Positions 18,374 to 27,376 are shown, numbered from the stretch's first letter. The stretch: 64,000 nucleotides of DNA from Bradyrhizobium sp. SZCCT0148 (GCF_018129985.1 NZ_JAFCKT010000005.1:310001-374000); one strand, 5' to 3'. Notes: generated by a model not told the origin, from the sequence alone. Made by a program: numbers and translations.

Positions 18374-20527
18374 ATGGCCAGAGCAGCAAAATCCAAAGCA
18401 ACACCACTTCGCGACGTCGCCGACCTCACCAAGGCGCAGGCCAAGGTCGAGCACATGCGGCTGGCGCTCGAGATCGAGGGACATAACGAGCGCTACTATC
18501 AGGAGGACGCGCCCACCGTCACCGACGCCGAGTACGACGCGCTGCGCCAGCGCTTTAATGCCATCGAGAAGCGTTTTCCTGAATTCGTCAGCGCGGATTC
18601 GCCTTCGCAGAAGGTCGGTGCCGCACCCTCGGGCCGCTTCAAGAAAGTCCGGCATTCCGTTCCGATGCTGTCGCTCGACAACGCCTTTGCGGAAGAGGAC
18701 GTGCGCGACTTCGTCGGCCGCATCATGCGCTTCCTGAAGCTCGACGACGACGAGGTCGATTTTTCCGCCGAGCCGAAGATCGACGGCCTCTCGATGTCGC
18801 TCCGCTACGAGGGCGGTGAGCTAGTGACCGCGGCGACGCGCGGCGACGGTGCGGTCGGCGAGGATGTCACCGCCAACATCCGCACCCTCGAAGACGTGCC
18901 GCAGAAACTGGAGGGGCGGAACATCCCCGACATCTGCGAGGTGCGCGGCGAGGTCTACATGACCAAGAAGGCGTTTCTCGCGCTCAATGAGCGGCAGAAG
19001 GCAGCCGGTGACACAATCTTCGCCAATCCGCGCAATTCGGCCGCCGGCTCGCTGCGGCAGAAGGATCCGACCATCACCGCCTCGCGTCCCCTTGGCTTCT
19101 TCGCCTATGCCTGGGGCGAGATGAGCGTGATGCCGGCAGCGACGCAGAGCGGCATGATCGGCTGGTTCGAGCGCTGCGGCTTCAAGACCAACCCGCTGAC
19201 CAAACTATGCCACTCCGTCGAGGAGCTGCTCGCCTTCCATCGTTCGATCGAAGAACGGCGCGCCCGGCTCGACTACGACATCGACGGCGTCGTCTACAAG
19301 GTCGATCGCATCGACTGGCAGGAGCGTCTCGGCTTCGTCTCGCGCACGCCACGCTGGGCGATCGCGCATAAATTCCCGGCCGAGCGCGCCACGACCGTGC
19401 TGCGCGACATCGAGATTCAGGTCGGCCGCACCGGCTCGTTCACGCCGGTCGGCAAGCTCGAACCGGTCGGCGTCGGCGGCGTGATCGTGCAGAACGTCAC
19501 GTTGCACAACGAGGACTACATCAAGGGCATCGGCAGCAAGGGCGAGGTGCTGCGCGAGGGGCGCGACATCAGGATCGGCGACACCGTCGTGGTCCAGCGC
19601 GCGGGCGACGTGATCCCGCAAATCGTCGACGTCGTCCTCGACAAGCGGCCGAAGACCGCCAAGGAATTCCATTTCCCCAAGACGTGCCCGTGCCCGCTGC
19701 ACACCGACGTCGTGCGCGGCGCGACGGCCGCCGGCGAAGAGGAATCCCGCGCCCGCTGCAGTGGCGAGTTCGCCTGCCCCTACCAGAAGATCGAGCATCT
19801 CAAGCTGTTCGTGTCGCGGCGCGCTTTCGACATCGACGGTCTCGGGGAGAAGCAGCTGCAGTATTTCTTCGACGAGGGATGGGTCAAGGAGCCCGCCGAC
19901 ATCTTCACGCTGGAGAAGCGCAACGCGAAGCTGAAGCTCGAAGAGGTCGAGGGCTACGGCGCAACCTCGGTGCGCAACCTGTTCGGCGCCATCGAGGGCC
20001 GGCGCAAGATCGCGCTGGAGCGCTTCATCTATGCGCTCGGCATGCGTCATGTCGGCGAGACCACGGCGCTGGCGCTGGCGCGCGGCTATGGCTCATGGGA
20101 TGCCTTCCACGACGCCTGCCTCAAGGTCGCCAAGGGCGACGCGGAGGCGATGGCGGAGATGGACGCGCTCGACCAGATCGGCGACACCGTGATCAGGAGC
20201 ATCGCGGACTATTTCGGTGAGAGCCACAATCGCGGCATCGTCGAGCGGCTGACCAGGGAGGTCGAGATCGTCGACGCCGAGAAGCCGAAGAGCAATTCGG
20301 CCGTCGCCGGCAAGACCGTGGTGTTCACGGGCTCGCTGGAGAAGATGACGCGCGACGAGGCGAAGGCGACCGCAGAGCGGCTGGGCGCAAAGGTCTCGGG
20401 TTCGGTGTCGAAGAAGACCGATCTCGTCGTCGCCGGCCCCGGCGCGGGCTCAAAGCTCGCGGAGGCCAACAAGCACGGCGTCAAGGTGCTGACCGAGGAC
20501 GAGTGGCTGGCGCTGATCGGGGAGTGA
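18374..20527 (+). CDS. ligA: NAD-dependent DNA ligase
   Basis: LigA seals nicks in DNA during replication and repair, using NAD. The 717-residue protein shows the adenylation motif EPKIDGLS with Lys135, the NTPase-type RGDGAVGEDVT, an OB-fold with VGRTGSFTPVGKLEPV, a four-Cys zinc finger (Cys residues near CPCPLH, ARCSGEFACPY), helix-hairpin-helix repeats, and a C-terminal BRCT domain starting AGKTVVFTGSLEKMTRDEA. Slightly long for the family. A degraded repeat fragment lies between recN and this gene. It ends 13 bases from the convergent radical SAM gene. Confidence 0.97.
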   Translation: MARAAKSKATPLRDVADLTKAQAKVEHMRLALEIEGHNERYYQEDAPTVTDAEYDALRQRFNAIEKRFPEFVSADSPSQKVGAAPSGRFKKVRHSVPMLSLDNAFAEEDVRDFVGRIMRFLKLDDDEVDFSAEPKIDGLSMSLRYEGGELVTAATRGDGAVGEDVTANIRTLEDVPQKLEGRNIPDICEVRGEVYMTKKAFLALNERQKAAGDTIFANPRNSAAGSLRQKDPTITASRPLGFFAYAWGEMSVMPAATQSGMIGWFERCGFKTNPLTKLCHSVEELLAFHRSIEERRARLDYDIDGVVYKVDRIDWQERLGFVSRTPRWAIAHKFPAERATTVLRDIEIQVGRTGSFTPVGKLEPVGVGGVIVQNVTLHNEDYIKGIGSKGEVLREGRDIRIGDTVVVQRAGDVIPQIVDVVLDKRPKTAKEFHFPKTCPCPLHTDVVRGATAAGEEESRARCSGEFACPYQKIEHLKLFVSRRAFDIDGLGEKQLQYFFDEGWVKEPADIFTLEKRNAKLKLEEVEGYGATSVRNLFGAIEGRRKIALERFIYALGMRHVGETTALALARGYGSWDAFHDACLKVAKGDAEAMAEMDALDQIGDTVIRSIADYFGESHNRGIVERLTREVEIVDAEKPKSNSAVAGKTVVFTGSLEKMTRDEAKATAERLGAKVSGSVSKKTDLVVAGPGAGSKLAEANKHGVKVLTEDEWLALIGE

Positions 20528-20540
20528 TGTTCGAGCAAAA

Positions 20541-21908
20541 TTATCCGCCTCGGACGATCTCGGTGGCCCCCATTGGCCGTTGCCTGGCCTTGTCGGCGAA
20601 TGCCACGGATTGCTCGAGATCGTACAACCGCAACTGGTCGGCGAGATTGAAGCGCGCCGAAATGCAATCGCCTCTGTCGGCCACTTTCGCTGCTTCCCAC
20701 GGGCAGCCGGTCATACACAGCGGCGCGACGTGACAGCTTCGGCACGTCGGCTTGGCTGACGGTTCATACTGCGCCCATTGCTGCTTGACGCCGTTGGGGT
20801 GCGGCTCCGTCGCCGGACTATAGCGGTCAAGCGCCTGACGCGTGTCCTGATGCGCCTCGTTCCAGCAGTTGAAGATGCCGCCGCCCGGCCCGAGCACGAA
20901 GCTGTTGTTGCTGTCCGCCGAGCAGAGTGCCCCCCGTTTGGGTTGCGGCAAAGAAGCCCCGATGGCGAATCCCTTGCGGAACTTGAGGAACTTGAATTGT
21001 GTCTCGAGCGACGCGAATTCCTCCTTGGTCAGGATATCAGTCGCGCCGACCTCGTCGGTGTAGTGCCAGACATGGCCGAGATAGACTCCGACGTGGCGCA
21101 ACCCGCGCTCCGTCAGCGCATCGAGCAGCTCTTCCAGGCCGTCGATATTGCGTCGGTCGACATTCACGCGCACGAGGATCGGGATATGCCGGGCCGCGGC
21201 TACCAAATTCTCGAGGATTCGATCGAAAGTGCCGTGGCCGGCAAGTGTTGGTCGGCGAACGTCGTGGTGCCTCCTTGCGCCATCGAGCGTGATCTGCGCG
21301 TCACCAAATCCCGGTATGCTTGCCAGAAATGCTGCGCGTGGCTCCGTCAGCAGGTAGCCGTTGGATATGATGCTGTGCCCGAACGTGCAATTGCGGTCCA
21401 TCGCGAGCGCGTGGAGCCGGGGCGCCAGCTTCTCGATCACGTCGAACGCAGCAAGCGGCTCGCCGCCGAACCAGGTGACGTTGAGCGATGTGTTGGCTTC
21501 CAGGCGAGCTTCAACGAAGGTCAGCAGATCTTCGATCCTTGCATCGTCCAGGCGGGTGTTCGTATGACTCTGGAAGCAATAGCTGCATCCAAAATTGCAT
21601 GTGATCGTGGGCGCTATGGTAAGGCCGAGCCCGCGTGAGCCGGCCTTGCCGCCGTGATATCGGCGGCTGATCTCGGCCTGCTCGTCGCATTCGTCCGGGA
21701 TGACGAAGCCGTTCTCGATCAAGGTCTTCTGAAATGGCCTGAGAGGTTCGGGTGGGCACCCGGTCACGTCGATCGACTCGATCAGAGCCTCGTAGTCATC
21801 GAGCCGTTTGTCATCGAGCGACAGGAACGCCCCGGTCAACGCGTTGAACGCGAGATACTTGCCCGGAGCGAAAGACGAGGTCAGGGAATTGTAGGCCGAG
21901 ATCTTCAT
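20541..21908 (-). CDS. Radical SAM/SPASM peptide-modifying enzyme (probable RiPP maturase)
   Basis: This 455-residue protein has a radical SAM core with the CxxxCxxC iron-sulfur motif CNFGCSYC (Cys104, 108, 111), the WFGGEP motif near residues 146-151, and a C-terminal SPASM domain: a Cys followed by G-x4-Cys (GGIFNC), then C-x2-C-x5-C-x3-C (Cys389, 392, 398, 402) and a last Cys415. The SPASM part binds two extra clusters in enzymes such as anaerobic sulfatase maturases and RiPP maturases. The N-terminal 95 residues (AYNSLTSSFAPGKYLAFNAL) are of the kind that often recognise a precursor peptide. It starts 25 bases after a Cys-rich protein gene, its likely substrate. The exact reaction, such as a thioether crosslink, is inference. 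Confidence 0.9.
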   Translation of the reverse strand: MKISAYNSLTSSFAPGKYLAFNALTGAFLSLDDKRLDDYEALIESIDVTGCPPEPLRPFQKTLIENGFVIPDECDEQAEISRRYHGGKAGSRGLGLTIAPTITCNFGCSYCFQSHTNTRLDDARIEDLLTFVEARLEANTSLNVTWFGGEPLAAFDVIEKLAPRLHALAMDRNCTFGHSIISNGYLLTEPRAAFLASIPGFGDAQITLDGARRHHDVRRPTLAGHGTFDRILENLVAAARHIPILVRVNVDRRNIDGLEELLDALTERGLRHVGVYLGHVWHYTDEVGATDILTKEEFASLETQFKFLKFRKGFAIGASLPQPKRGALCSADSNNSFVLGPGGGIFNCWNEAHQDTRQALDRYSPATEPHPNGVKQQWAQYEPSAKPTCRSCHVAPLCMTGCPWEAAKVADRGDCISARFNLADQLRLYDLEQSVAFADKARQRPMGATEIVRGG

Positions 21909-21933
21909 CGTTGGTGCTGCCCGGCAGAAATCT

Positions 21934-22377
21934 TCAGGTCGCGCGATCGGGTGCTGAGAGCGAACGGGACGACAGCTGCGACCAGGATTCGGCCGGCAGG
22001 CTGGACATCGCTGCCGTCAGGGCGCCATGGGTCGATGCCCGCGATTCCCAATGGTGGTAGTTGTTGCAGGAGACTTTTTCGCAGCTCACGCTTTGACACG
22101 TATGGTTGGCGCAGACTTTCGTTGAGCATGCCTCGGTGGGGCAGGCGCTCGACTTCGTGGGGCATGTGACGCCGCTGCAGCTTCCCGGCTTGAAGCCGGA
22201 GCAGTCGTGCGGGTCGCAGCCGCCGTTGGCGTACAGGACGTTGCCGATCCGGGCTTCTTCGTTGACGACAGGGACGGAGATATCGACACCGATTTGCTTC
22301 ATCGCATCGAGCATGTTGGCGATGTCCCGAGGGTCAATTGCGCTTTTGCTGTCGCAACCATCGCGGTGTTCGGTCAT
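21934..22377 (-). CDS. Cys-rich protein, candidate RiPP precursor for the adjacent radical SAM enzyme
   Basis: The 147-residue protein has 11 Cys: one at position 8 and ten between 54 and 104. Six of them (79, 84, 89, 94, 99, 104) are spaced exactly five residues apart; the pairs 54/59 and 67/72 keep the same spacing. Residues before each Cys are mostly Thr, Val, Ala or Ser. The first 50 residues are Cys-poor and acidic and could be a leader. About 40 residues follow the Cys block. No signal peptide is seen. A very strong ribosome binding site (GGAGG, six bases before ATG) and the 25-base gap to the radical SAM gene support a real two-gene operon. I do not recognise the family. Confidence 0.8.
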   Translation of the reverse strand: MTEHRDGCDSKSAIDPRDIANMLDAMKQIGVDISVPVVNEEARIGNVLYANGGCDPHDCSGFKPGSCSGVTCPTKSSACPTEACSTKVCANHTCQSVSCEKVSCNNYHHWESRASTHGALTAAMSSLPAESWSQLSSRSLSAPDRAT

Positions 22378-22383
22378 GACCTT

Positions 22384-22388
22384 CCTCC
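22384..22388 (-). promoter_or_regulatory. Strong ribosome binding site of the Cys-rich precursor gene
   Basis: On the minus strand AGGGAGGAAGG precedes the ATG, with GGAGG placed six bases before it. This fixes the start at 22377 and points to high translation, as expected for a precursor peptide. Confidence 0.75.
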
Positions 22389-22531
22389 CTGCTTGAGCCC
22401 GTCGTTAGGCTCCTCGAAGGTTGGCCAGCCTGCATTGACATGGGTCAACCACTGCGGGCAGTGATCGACGGTATGCGTCCTGGTTGTGGTAACGGGATGC
22501 TGGATTGATGCTGCTGGAGCTGCATGGCTCC

Positions 22532-23806
22532 TCACATCATTCCGCCCTCTTCCTCCTCGGCCCGCTCGATCAGCGTCTCGCTCACCACCATGTCGCGGCG
22601 GGGGACGACGAAGATCATCATGCAGGCGCAGAGCAGCGAGATGGCAAGGACGGCCGAGGTCAGCGGCAGCGTCGTGGCTGAGTGGCCGCCGAGATAGGCG
22701 CCGAATTGCGACATCAGCGCGCCGATCCCCTGTTGCAGAAAGCCCATGGCGCCCGACGCCGCGCCGGCGGCTTCGGGGCGGATGCTGATCGCGCCGGCCG
22801 CGGAATTCGCCATCACGAAGGCATTGCCGACCATTACGATCATCTGCGTGCCGAACAGCCAGGCGGGAGCTTCGTTCCAGCCGGTGAAGCTCCACAACAG
22901 ATTGAAGAGGCTGCCGGCGAGTTGGAGCGCGAGCCCGAACCAGATCAGCTTTTCCAGCGAATGCCGCGGCGCGAACCGTACGCAAAGCAGGTTGCCGACG
23001 AGGTACGCAAAGCCGGTGGTCGCGAACCAGGCGCCGTATTCGGCGGTGGTTCGGCCCATCTGCGTCACCACGATGTAGGGGCCGCCGCCTGCGAAGGTGA
23101 AGATGATCTGCGAGGCCAGCACCTGGCACATCACATAGCCGACGAAGGCGCGGCTCTTGATCAGGACGCCGACGTCGCCACGGAAGCCGCCGCCGGCGGC
23201 GCGGCTGCGCCGTGTCTCCGGCAGCGCGATGGCGATGCCGACGGCGACGACGATCGCAGCGATCGTGACGGCGTAGAAGATCGCGCGCCAGCCGAATGCC
23301 GTCTCGATCAGGCCGCCGGTAAGCGGCGAGACCATCTGGCCGATCATCAGCGCCGCGACCACGAGGCTGATCATCGAGGCGACGCGGTCGCGCTCGTAGA
23401 CGTCTCGAATGATGGCGCGGCTGATCACCATGCCGGACGCGCCGCCGAGCGCCTGGAAAAAGCGAGCGGCGATCAATTGCGGCAGGGTCTCGGCGAAGAT
23501 GCAGCCGACGCTCGCCACCACCATCAGCGCCAGCCCTCCGAGCAGCACCGGACGCCGCCCGAACCGGTCCGACAGCGGTCCCATGATGAGCTGCGACAGC
23601 GCGATGCCGACCATGTAGAGCGACACCGTCATCTGCGCGATCGAAATGTCGCTGCCGAAATTCATCGCCAGCACTGGCAGCGCCGGAACCAGGATATAAA
23701 GCGAGATCGGCGCGATTCCGGTCATCACGACCAGCAGCAACAACACCCCGCGCGACGTTGCGAGGTCGGTCGCCGCTTTCGGCGGCTTGCTGATCTTGCC
23801 GTGCAT
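22532..23806 (-). CDS. MFS drug/small-molecule exporter, Bcr/CflA type
   Basis: The 424-residue protein has twelve predicted membrane segments and the MFS motif GPLSDRFGRRPVLLGG between segments 2 and 3, with SLYILVPALPVLA in segment 1 and a Bcr/CflA-like RAIIRDVYERDRVAS loop. Such proteins export drugs and small molecules by proton antiport. It lies on the same strand as, and 154 bases upstream of, the Cys-rich precursor gene. It could export the modified peptide product, but full-length peptides are not normal substrates of this family, so this is only a suggestion. The C-terminus is acidic (RAEEEEGG). Confidence 0.9.
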   Translation of the reverse strand: MHGKISKPPKAATDLATSRGVLLLLVVMTGIAPISLYILVPALPVLAMNFGSDISIAQMTVSLYMVGIALSQLIMGPLSDRFGRRPVLLGGLALMVVASVGCIFAETLPQLIAARFFQALGGASGMVISRAIIRDVYERDRVASMISLVVAALMIGQMVSPLTGGLIETAFGWRAIFYAVTIAAIVVAVGIAIALPETRRSRAAGGGFRGDVGVLIKSRAFVGYVMCQVLASQIIFTFAGGGPYIVVTQMGRTTAEYGAWFATTGFAYLVGNLLCVRFAPRHSLEKLIWFGLALQLAGSLFNLLWSFTGWNEAPAWLFGTQMIVMVGNAFVMANSAAGAISIRPEAAGAASGAMGFLQQGIGALMSQFGAYLGGHSATTLPLTSAVLAISLLCACMMIFVVPRRDMVVSETLIERAEEEEGGMM

Positions 23807-23937
23807 GCGGGTCCGTCTTCTTGAATTCGAATCCGACTGTAGCTTGCCGGCGCAAGTCCGATATCGGCGTTTCGGAATGCGGCTATACGGATTTTGGGAC
23901 GGTGGTGGTGGAGGACCGATGATGATCAGGCCTCCGC

Positions 23938-24037
23938 CGTCATTCCCCGCGCAGGCGGAGAATCCAGTACATCAGGGCGCTTCAGTAGACGTCAGCCGTC
24001 TCTGGAATACTGGATGCCCGCCTTCGCGGGCATGACG
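23938..24037. repeat. Palindromic intergenic repeat element (GTCATTCC / GGCATGACG type)
   Basis: A 100-base element that begins CGTCATTCCCCGCGCAGGCGG with AATCCAGTA, and ends with TACTGGATGCCCGCC then GCGGGCATGACG, the imperfect mirror image. It lies between the divergent or tandem flanks of the MFS and aminopeptidase P genes. Confidence 0.8.
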
Positions 24038-24100
24038 GCTATGGTGAAGTAATGGCCTGGCGCAGATCGGTACAGCTATGAAGCGCGCCCAGGATGCACG

Positions 24101-25930
24101 CTACGCCTTCAGTTCCGCCGTCGCCTGATCGAGCCAGGCTCGCGTCGTCTCATCCAGCGCCGGACGCACCTCGGCTCTGACACGCGCGTGGTAGGCATTG
24201 AGCCAGGAGAGCTCGTCGCGGCTCAGCATCGCAACGTCGATCAGCCGGCGGTCGATCGGCGCCAACGTCAGCGTCTCGAACGCGTTCATCGGCTTCTCGG
24301 CGCCCTGGATCTCGGCGGCGACCACCAGTTCGAGGTTCTCGATACGGATGCCGAAACCGTCGGTCTTGTAATAGCCGGGCTCGTTGGAGAGGATCATGCC
24401 GCGCTTCAGTGGCGTGGTCCCGAGCTTCGAGATCCGTGCCGGCCCCTCGTGCACCGAGAGATAGCTGCCGACGCCGTGCCCGGTGCCGTGCTCGAAATCG
24501 AGGCCGGCGGCCCAGAGATATTGCCGCGCCAGCGTGTCGAGCTGCGCGCCCGTGGCGCCATCCGGAAAGACGGCGCGCGCGATCGCGATATGGCCGCGCA
24601 GCACGCGGGTGAAGCGGTCGCGCATCTCGTCGGTCGGCTCTCCCACCGCCATGGTCCGGGTGACGTCCGTGGTGCCGTCTTCGTATTGCGCACCGGAATC
24701 GATCAACAAGAGATCGCCGGGCACAATCCGCCGGTTGCTCTTGCGGGTCACGCGATAGTGCACGATGGCGCCGTTCGGGCCGGTGCCGGAGATCGTCGGG
24801 AACGAGACGTCCTTCAAAGCGCCGCTATCACGGCGGAAGGTCTCCAGCGCCTCGACCGCGTCGATCTCGGTGAGCTTGCCGCTCGCGGCCTCGCGGTCGA
24901 TGAAGGCGAGGAAGCGCGCCAGCGCCACGGCGTCGCGCACATGGGCGGTTTTCGTGCCCTTGATCTCGGTCGCGTTCTTGACCGCCTTGAGCAGCGCAAT
25001 CGGATCGCTGCCGCGCACCGGCTTGCCGCCGGCGCCCGCGATCAACCGGCTGAGCGCATCGGCTGCGGTGGCACTGTCGAGCGCAATCGATCTGCCGCCC
25101 TTGGCGAGCGCCATCAGTGTCGGCACCATCGCATCGGGCTCGCGCACGTCGGCGGACTGCTCGAGATGGTCGCGCGTCAGGTTGGAGAGTTTTCGGTGGT
25201 CGATGAAGATGGTCGGCCGTCCCTCCTTCGGAACCAGCGCGTAAGATAACGGCAGCGGCGTATGGGCGACGTCGGCGCCGCGGATGTTGAAGGTCCAGGC
25301 CACCGCGTGGCTGTCCGACAGCACCAGCGCGTCGGCGCCGAGCTTGCCGATCTCGGCCCTGATCTGCGTCAGCTTCTCGGCTTCGGTGACGCCGGCATGC
25401 TGCAGGCTGTGTACGGCGACGGGGGCGAGCGGCGGCTGCGGGCGGTCCTGCCAGATCGCGTCGATGGGATTGCTGTCGACGGCGACCAGCTCGGCGCCGG
25501 CCTTGGCGCAGGCGGCCGATAGGCGCTCGGCTGCCGCAAAAGTGTGCAACCATGGATCAAATCCGAGGCGGTCGCCGGCTTTCAGGTGCGCCGACACCCA
25601 GCTCTCCGGCGGTGGATCGATCAGGGATTCCACGGACCAGGCCTTGGCATCGACCTGCTTGGCGGCCTGAAGCGTGTAGCGGCCGTCGACGAACAGTGCA
25701 GCCTCCTGGATCAGCACCACCGCGAGGCCCGCCGAGCCCGTGAAACCGGTCAGCCAGGCCAACCGTTCGTCCGAGGGCGGCACATACTCATTCTGCTGCT
25801 GGTCGGCGCGCGGGATCACGAAGCCGGTCAGCTTGCGACGAGCGAGTTCTTCGCGAAGGGCGGCGAGCCCCGCCGTCAATGCGACGCCGGCCTCCGGCTC
25901 CTCGAATGTCTGGAAGTGTGCTTCGAACAT
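24101..25930 (-). CDS. Xaa-Pro aminopeptidase (M24B, aminopeptidase P family)
   Basis: M24B enzymes remove an N-terminal residue before proline. The 609-residue protein is of the long, eukaryote-like three-domain type: two creatinase-like N-terminal domains (GFVIPRADQQQNEYVP at about 37-52, and a second similar module), then the pita-bread catalytic domain. Metal ligands are visible: Asp in LLIDSGAQYEDGTTDVTRT, His in FEHGTGHGVG, Glu in ILSNEPGYY and Glu in GIRIENLELV. It is cytoplasmic with no signal peptide. No operon partner is evident. Confidence 0.95.
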   Translation of the reverse strand: MFEAHFQTFEEPEAGVALTAGLAALREELARRKLTGFVIPRADQQQNEYVPPSDERLAWLTGFTGSAGLAVVLIQEAALFVDGRYTLQAAKQVDAKAWSVESLIDPPPESWVSAHLKAGDRLGFDPWLHTFAAAERLSAACAKAGAELVAVDSNPIDAIWQDRPQPPLAPVAVHSLQHAGVTEAEKLTQIRAEIGKLGADALVLSDSHAVAWTFNIRGADVAHTPLPLSYALVPKEGRPTIFIDHRKLSNLTRDHLEQSADVREPDAMVPTLMALAKGGRSIALDSATAADALSRLIAGAGGKPVRGSDPIALLKAVKNATEIKGTKTAHVRDAVALARFLAFIDREAASGKLTEIDAVEALETFRRDSGALKDVSFPTISGTGPNGAIVHYRVTRKSNRRIVPGDLLLIDSGAQYEDGTTDVTRTMAVGEPTDEMRDRFTRVLRGHIAIARAVFPDGATGAQLDTLARQYLWAAGLDFEHGTGHGVGSYLSVHEGPARISKLGTTPLKRGMILSNEPGYYKTDGFGIRIENLELVVAAEIQGAEKPMNAFETLTLAPIDRRLIDVAMLSRDELSWLNAYHARVRAEVRPALDETTRAWLDQATAELKA

Positions 25931-26117
25931 GGTGGATCACTTTAGGATCATGGGGACGAGTCCGCAATCTGGACGCATTTAGCGCCGCATCTGGCATGGA
26001 CTGTGCTTGAATGGTTCCATTCGAATTGAGTGGAGTAAAGGATGCAGCAGTTGCGCTTCGTCCGGACAACAGTGAAATTCGAGCAGGTGGTTCATCTCAA
26101 CGGCGAGAGGACACACG

Positions 26118-26297
26118 ATGCCAGCGTTCACGTTTGAGAAGATTACGCCGCCGGTGCGGCGTGTCCCGACTGCGACGGCACCAGAAAAGCCGCGCGGCGT
26201 CATCAGCCAGATGATCGATCGTCTGTCAGAGCGCCGCGCGAGGCGCGCCTTGCGGAATGAGCGCACATCGCAGCGGGACGACAAGCCGAAAGAGTAG
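26118..26297 (+). CDS. Small basic protein of unknown function (59 residues)
   Basis: An ATG at 26118 opens a 59-residue frame beginning MPAFTFEKITPPVRR and ending RNERTSQRDDKPKE. It is rich in Arg and Lys, with a helix-forming middle (GVISQMIDRLSERRARRAL), and has no membrane segment. The sequence GGCGAGAGGA just upstream could serve as a ribosome binding site. I cannot name a function; codon use and composition look like a real gene, and small proteins of this look are common in Bradyrhizobium (recollection). Confidence 0.6.
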   Translation: MPAFTFEKITPPVRRVPTATAPEKPRGVISQMIDRLSERRARRALRNERTSQRDDKPKE

Positions 26298-26447
26298 GTG
26301 GCTTAGAAATTCGTCGGGTGGGCGAAGGTGCGAACCAACGCGCCCACGAATTCTCTCGGTCGCAAAAGGTGTTCGGGCACGCTTCCGCCGTCGCTCTTTG
26401 AGCTATGGCGGACAACTCGCTCCCCTACGGCACCGACGACGCTTCGC

Positions 26448-27335
26448 TCACCCCATCTTCCGCAGCAACAGGCTGCTCCACCCCTCGATCCGCAGATGCT
26501 TCAGCGGCACGAGACCGCGAGCGCGATAGGCGGCAATCACGGCGGGGGCCTGGTGTGTCAACAGGCCGGAGAGAATGACGTGTGCGCCGGGTGCGAGATG
26601 CCGGGCCATCGAGCCTGCCAACTGCCTGAGCGGGTTGGCGAGGATGTTGGCCAGCACCAGTTCGAACGGGCCGGCCTTTCCGAATTCCGGCGCGGCGAAG
26701 CCGGTGGCGCGGATCACCCGGACCTGATTGCCGACCTCATTAAGCACTGCGTTCTCGGCGGCTACCCGCACGGACGGAGGGTCGATGTCGGAGGCGAGCA
26801 CCGCGCGGTGCAGCGCTTTCGCCGCCGCGATGCCGAGGACGCCGGTTCCGGTGCCGAGGTCGAGCAGGTTTCGCGGCCGGGAACTCTTGAGGACATGGTC
26901 AAGCAGCAGTAAACAACCGCGCGTGGTTCCGTGATGCCCGGTGCCGAAGGCCAGAGCTGCCTCGATCTCGATCGCGAGTTTGTTCGGCGCCACACGGCCG
27001 CGGTCATGACTGCCGTGCACGACGAAGCGCCCGGCCGGGACCGGGACGAGATCCTCCAGGCTGGCCTTGACCCAATCCTTGGCCTCGACGATGTCGAAGG
27101 CAAGCGTCGAAGCAATGGCATTTCCTGCTGAACTCTCAACGAGTTCGCGTAGCCAGGCCTGATCGGGCGCCTCAGCGAAATGGAGCGTCACATCCCATGC
27201 CCCGTCCGGCCGCTCGAAGGCTGCAACCGCCGCATCGCCGTCGAAAAATACCTCGGTGAGCACGTCGACGACTCGCCTCGCATCGGCCTCGCTGCCGATC
27301 GAAAAGCTGGCGCGATGGGTAGGAGAGGGCTGCAT
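26448..27335 (-). CDS. prmA: Ribosomal protein L11 methyltransferase
   Basis: PrmA trimethylates ribosomal protein L11 using S-adenosylmethionine. The 295-residue protein has a substrate-recognition N-terminal domain and a class I methyltransferase domain with AFGTGHHGTTRGCL, the SAM loop LLDLGTGTGVLGIAAAK, and the NILANPLRQLA motif corresponding to the usual NIxAxPL. Length is normal. It stands alone on the minus strand, divergent from the pilin gene. Confidence 0.95.
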   Translation of the reverse strand: MQPSPTHRASFSIGSEADARRVVDVLTEVFFDGDAAVAAFERPDGAWDVTLHFAEAPDQAWLRELVESSAGNAIASTLAFDIVEAKDWVKASLEDLVPVPAGRFVVHGSHDRGRVAPNKLAIEIEAALAFGTGHHGTTRGCLLLLDHVLKSSRPRNLLDLGTGTGVLGIAAAKALHRAVLASDIDPPSVRVAAENAVLNEVGNQVRVIRATGFAAPEFGKAGPFELVLANILANPLRQLAGSMARHLAPGAHVILSGLLTHQAPAVIAAYRARGLVPLKHLRIEGWSSLLLRKMG

Positions 27336-27360
27336 TCAGGGTTCCGTTGAGTTCAATTTT

Positions 27361-27376
27361 TGGAACTTTAGTTGCC
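27361..27376 (+). promoter_or_regulatory. Possible sigma-54 (-24/-12) promoter before the Flp pilin gene
   Basis: The sequence TGGAACTTTAGTTGCC fits the sigma-54 pattern TGGCAC-N5-TTGCA, with GG and GC at the required 12-base offset and one mismatch in the -24 box. It points toward the pilin gene, whose start is 112 bases downstream. No activator site was identified, so this is a candidate only. Confidence 0.4.

Noticed and set aside
22378..22470. Short in-frame peptide ending exactly at the start of the Cys-rich gene (minus strand, ...GWPTFEEPNDGLKQGG)
   Set aside because: It would need a TTG start with no ribosome binding site; the overlapping stop may be chance.
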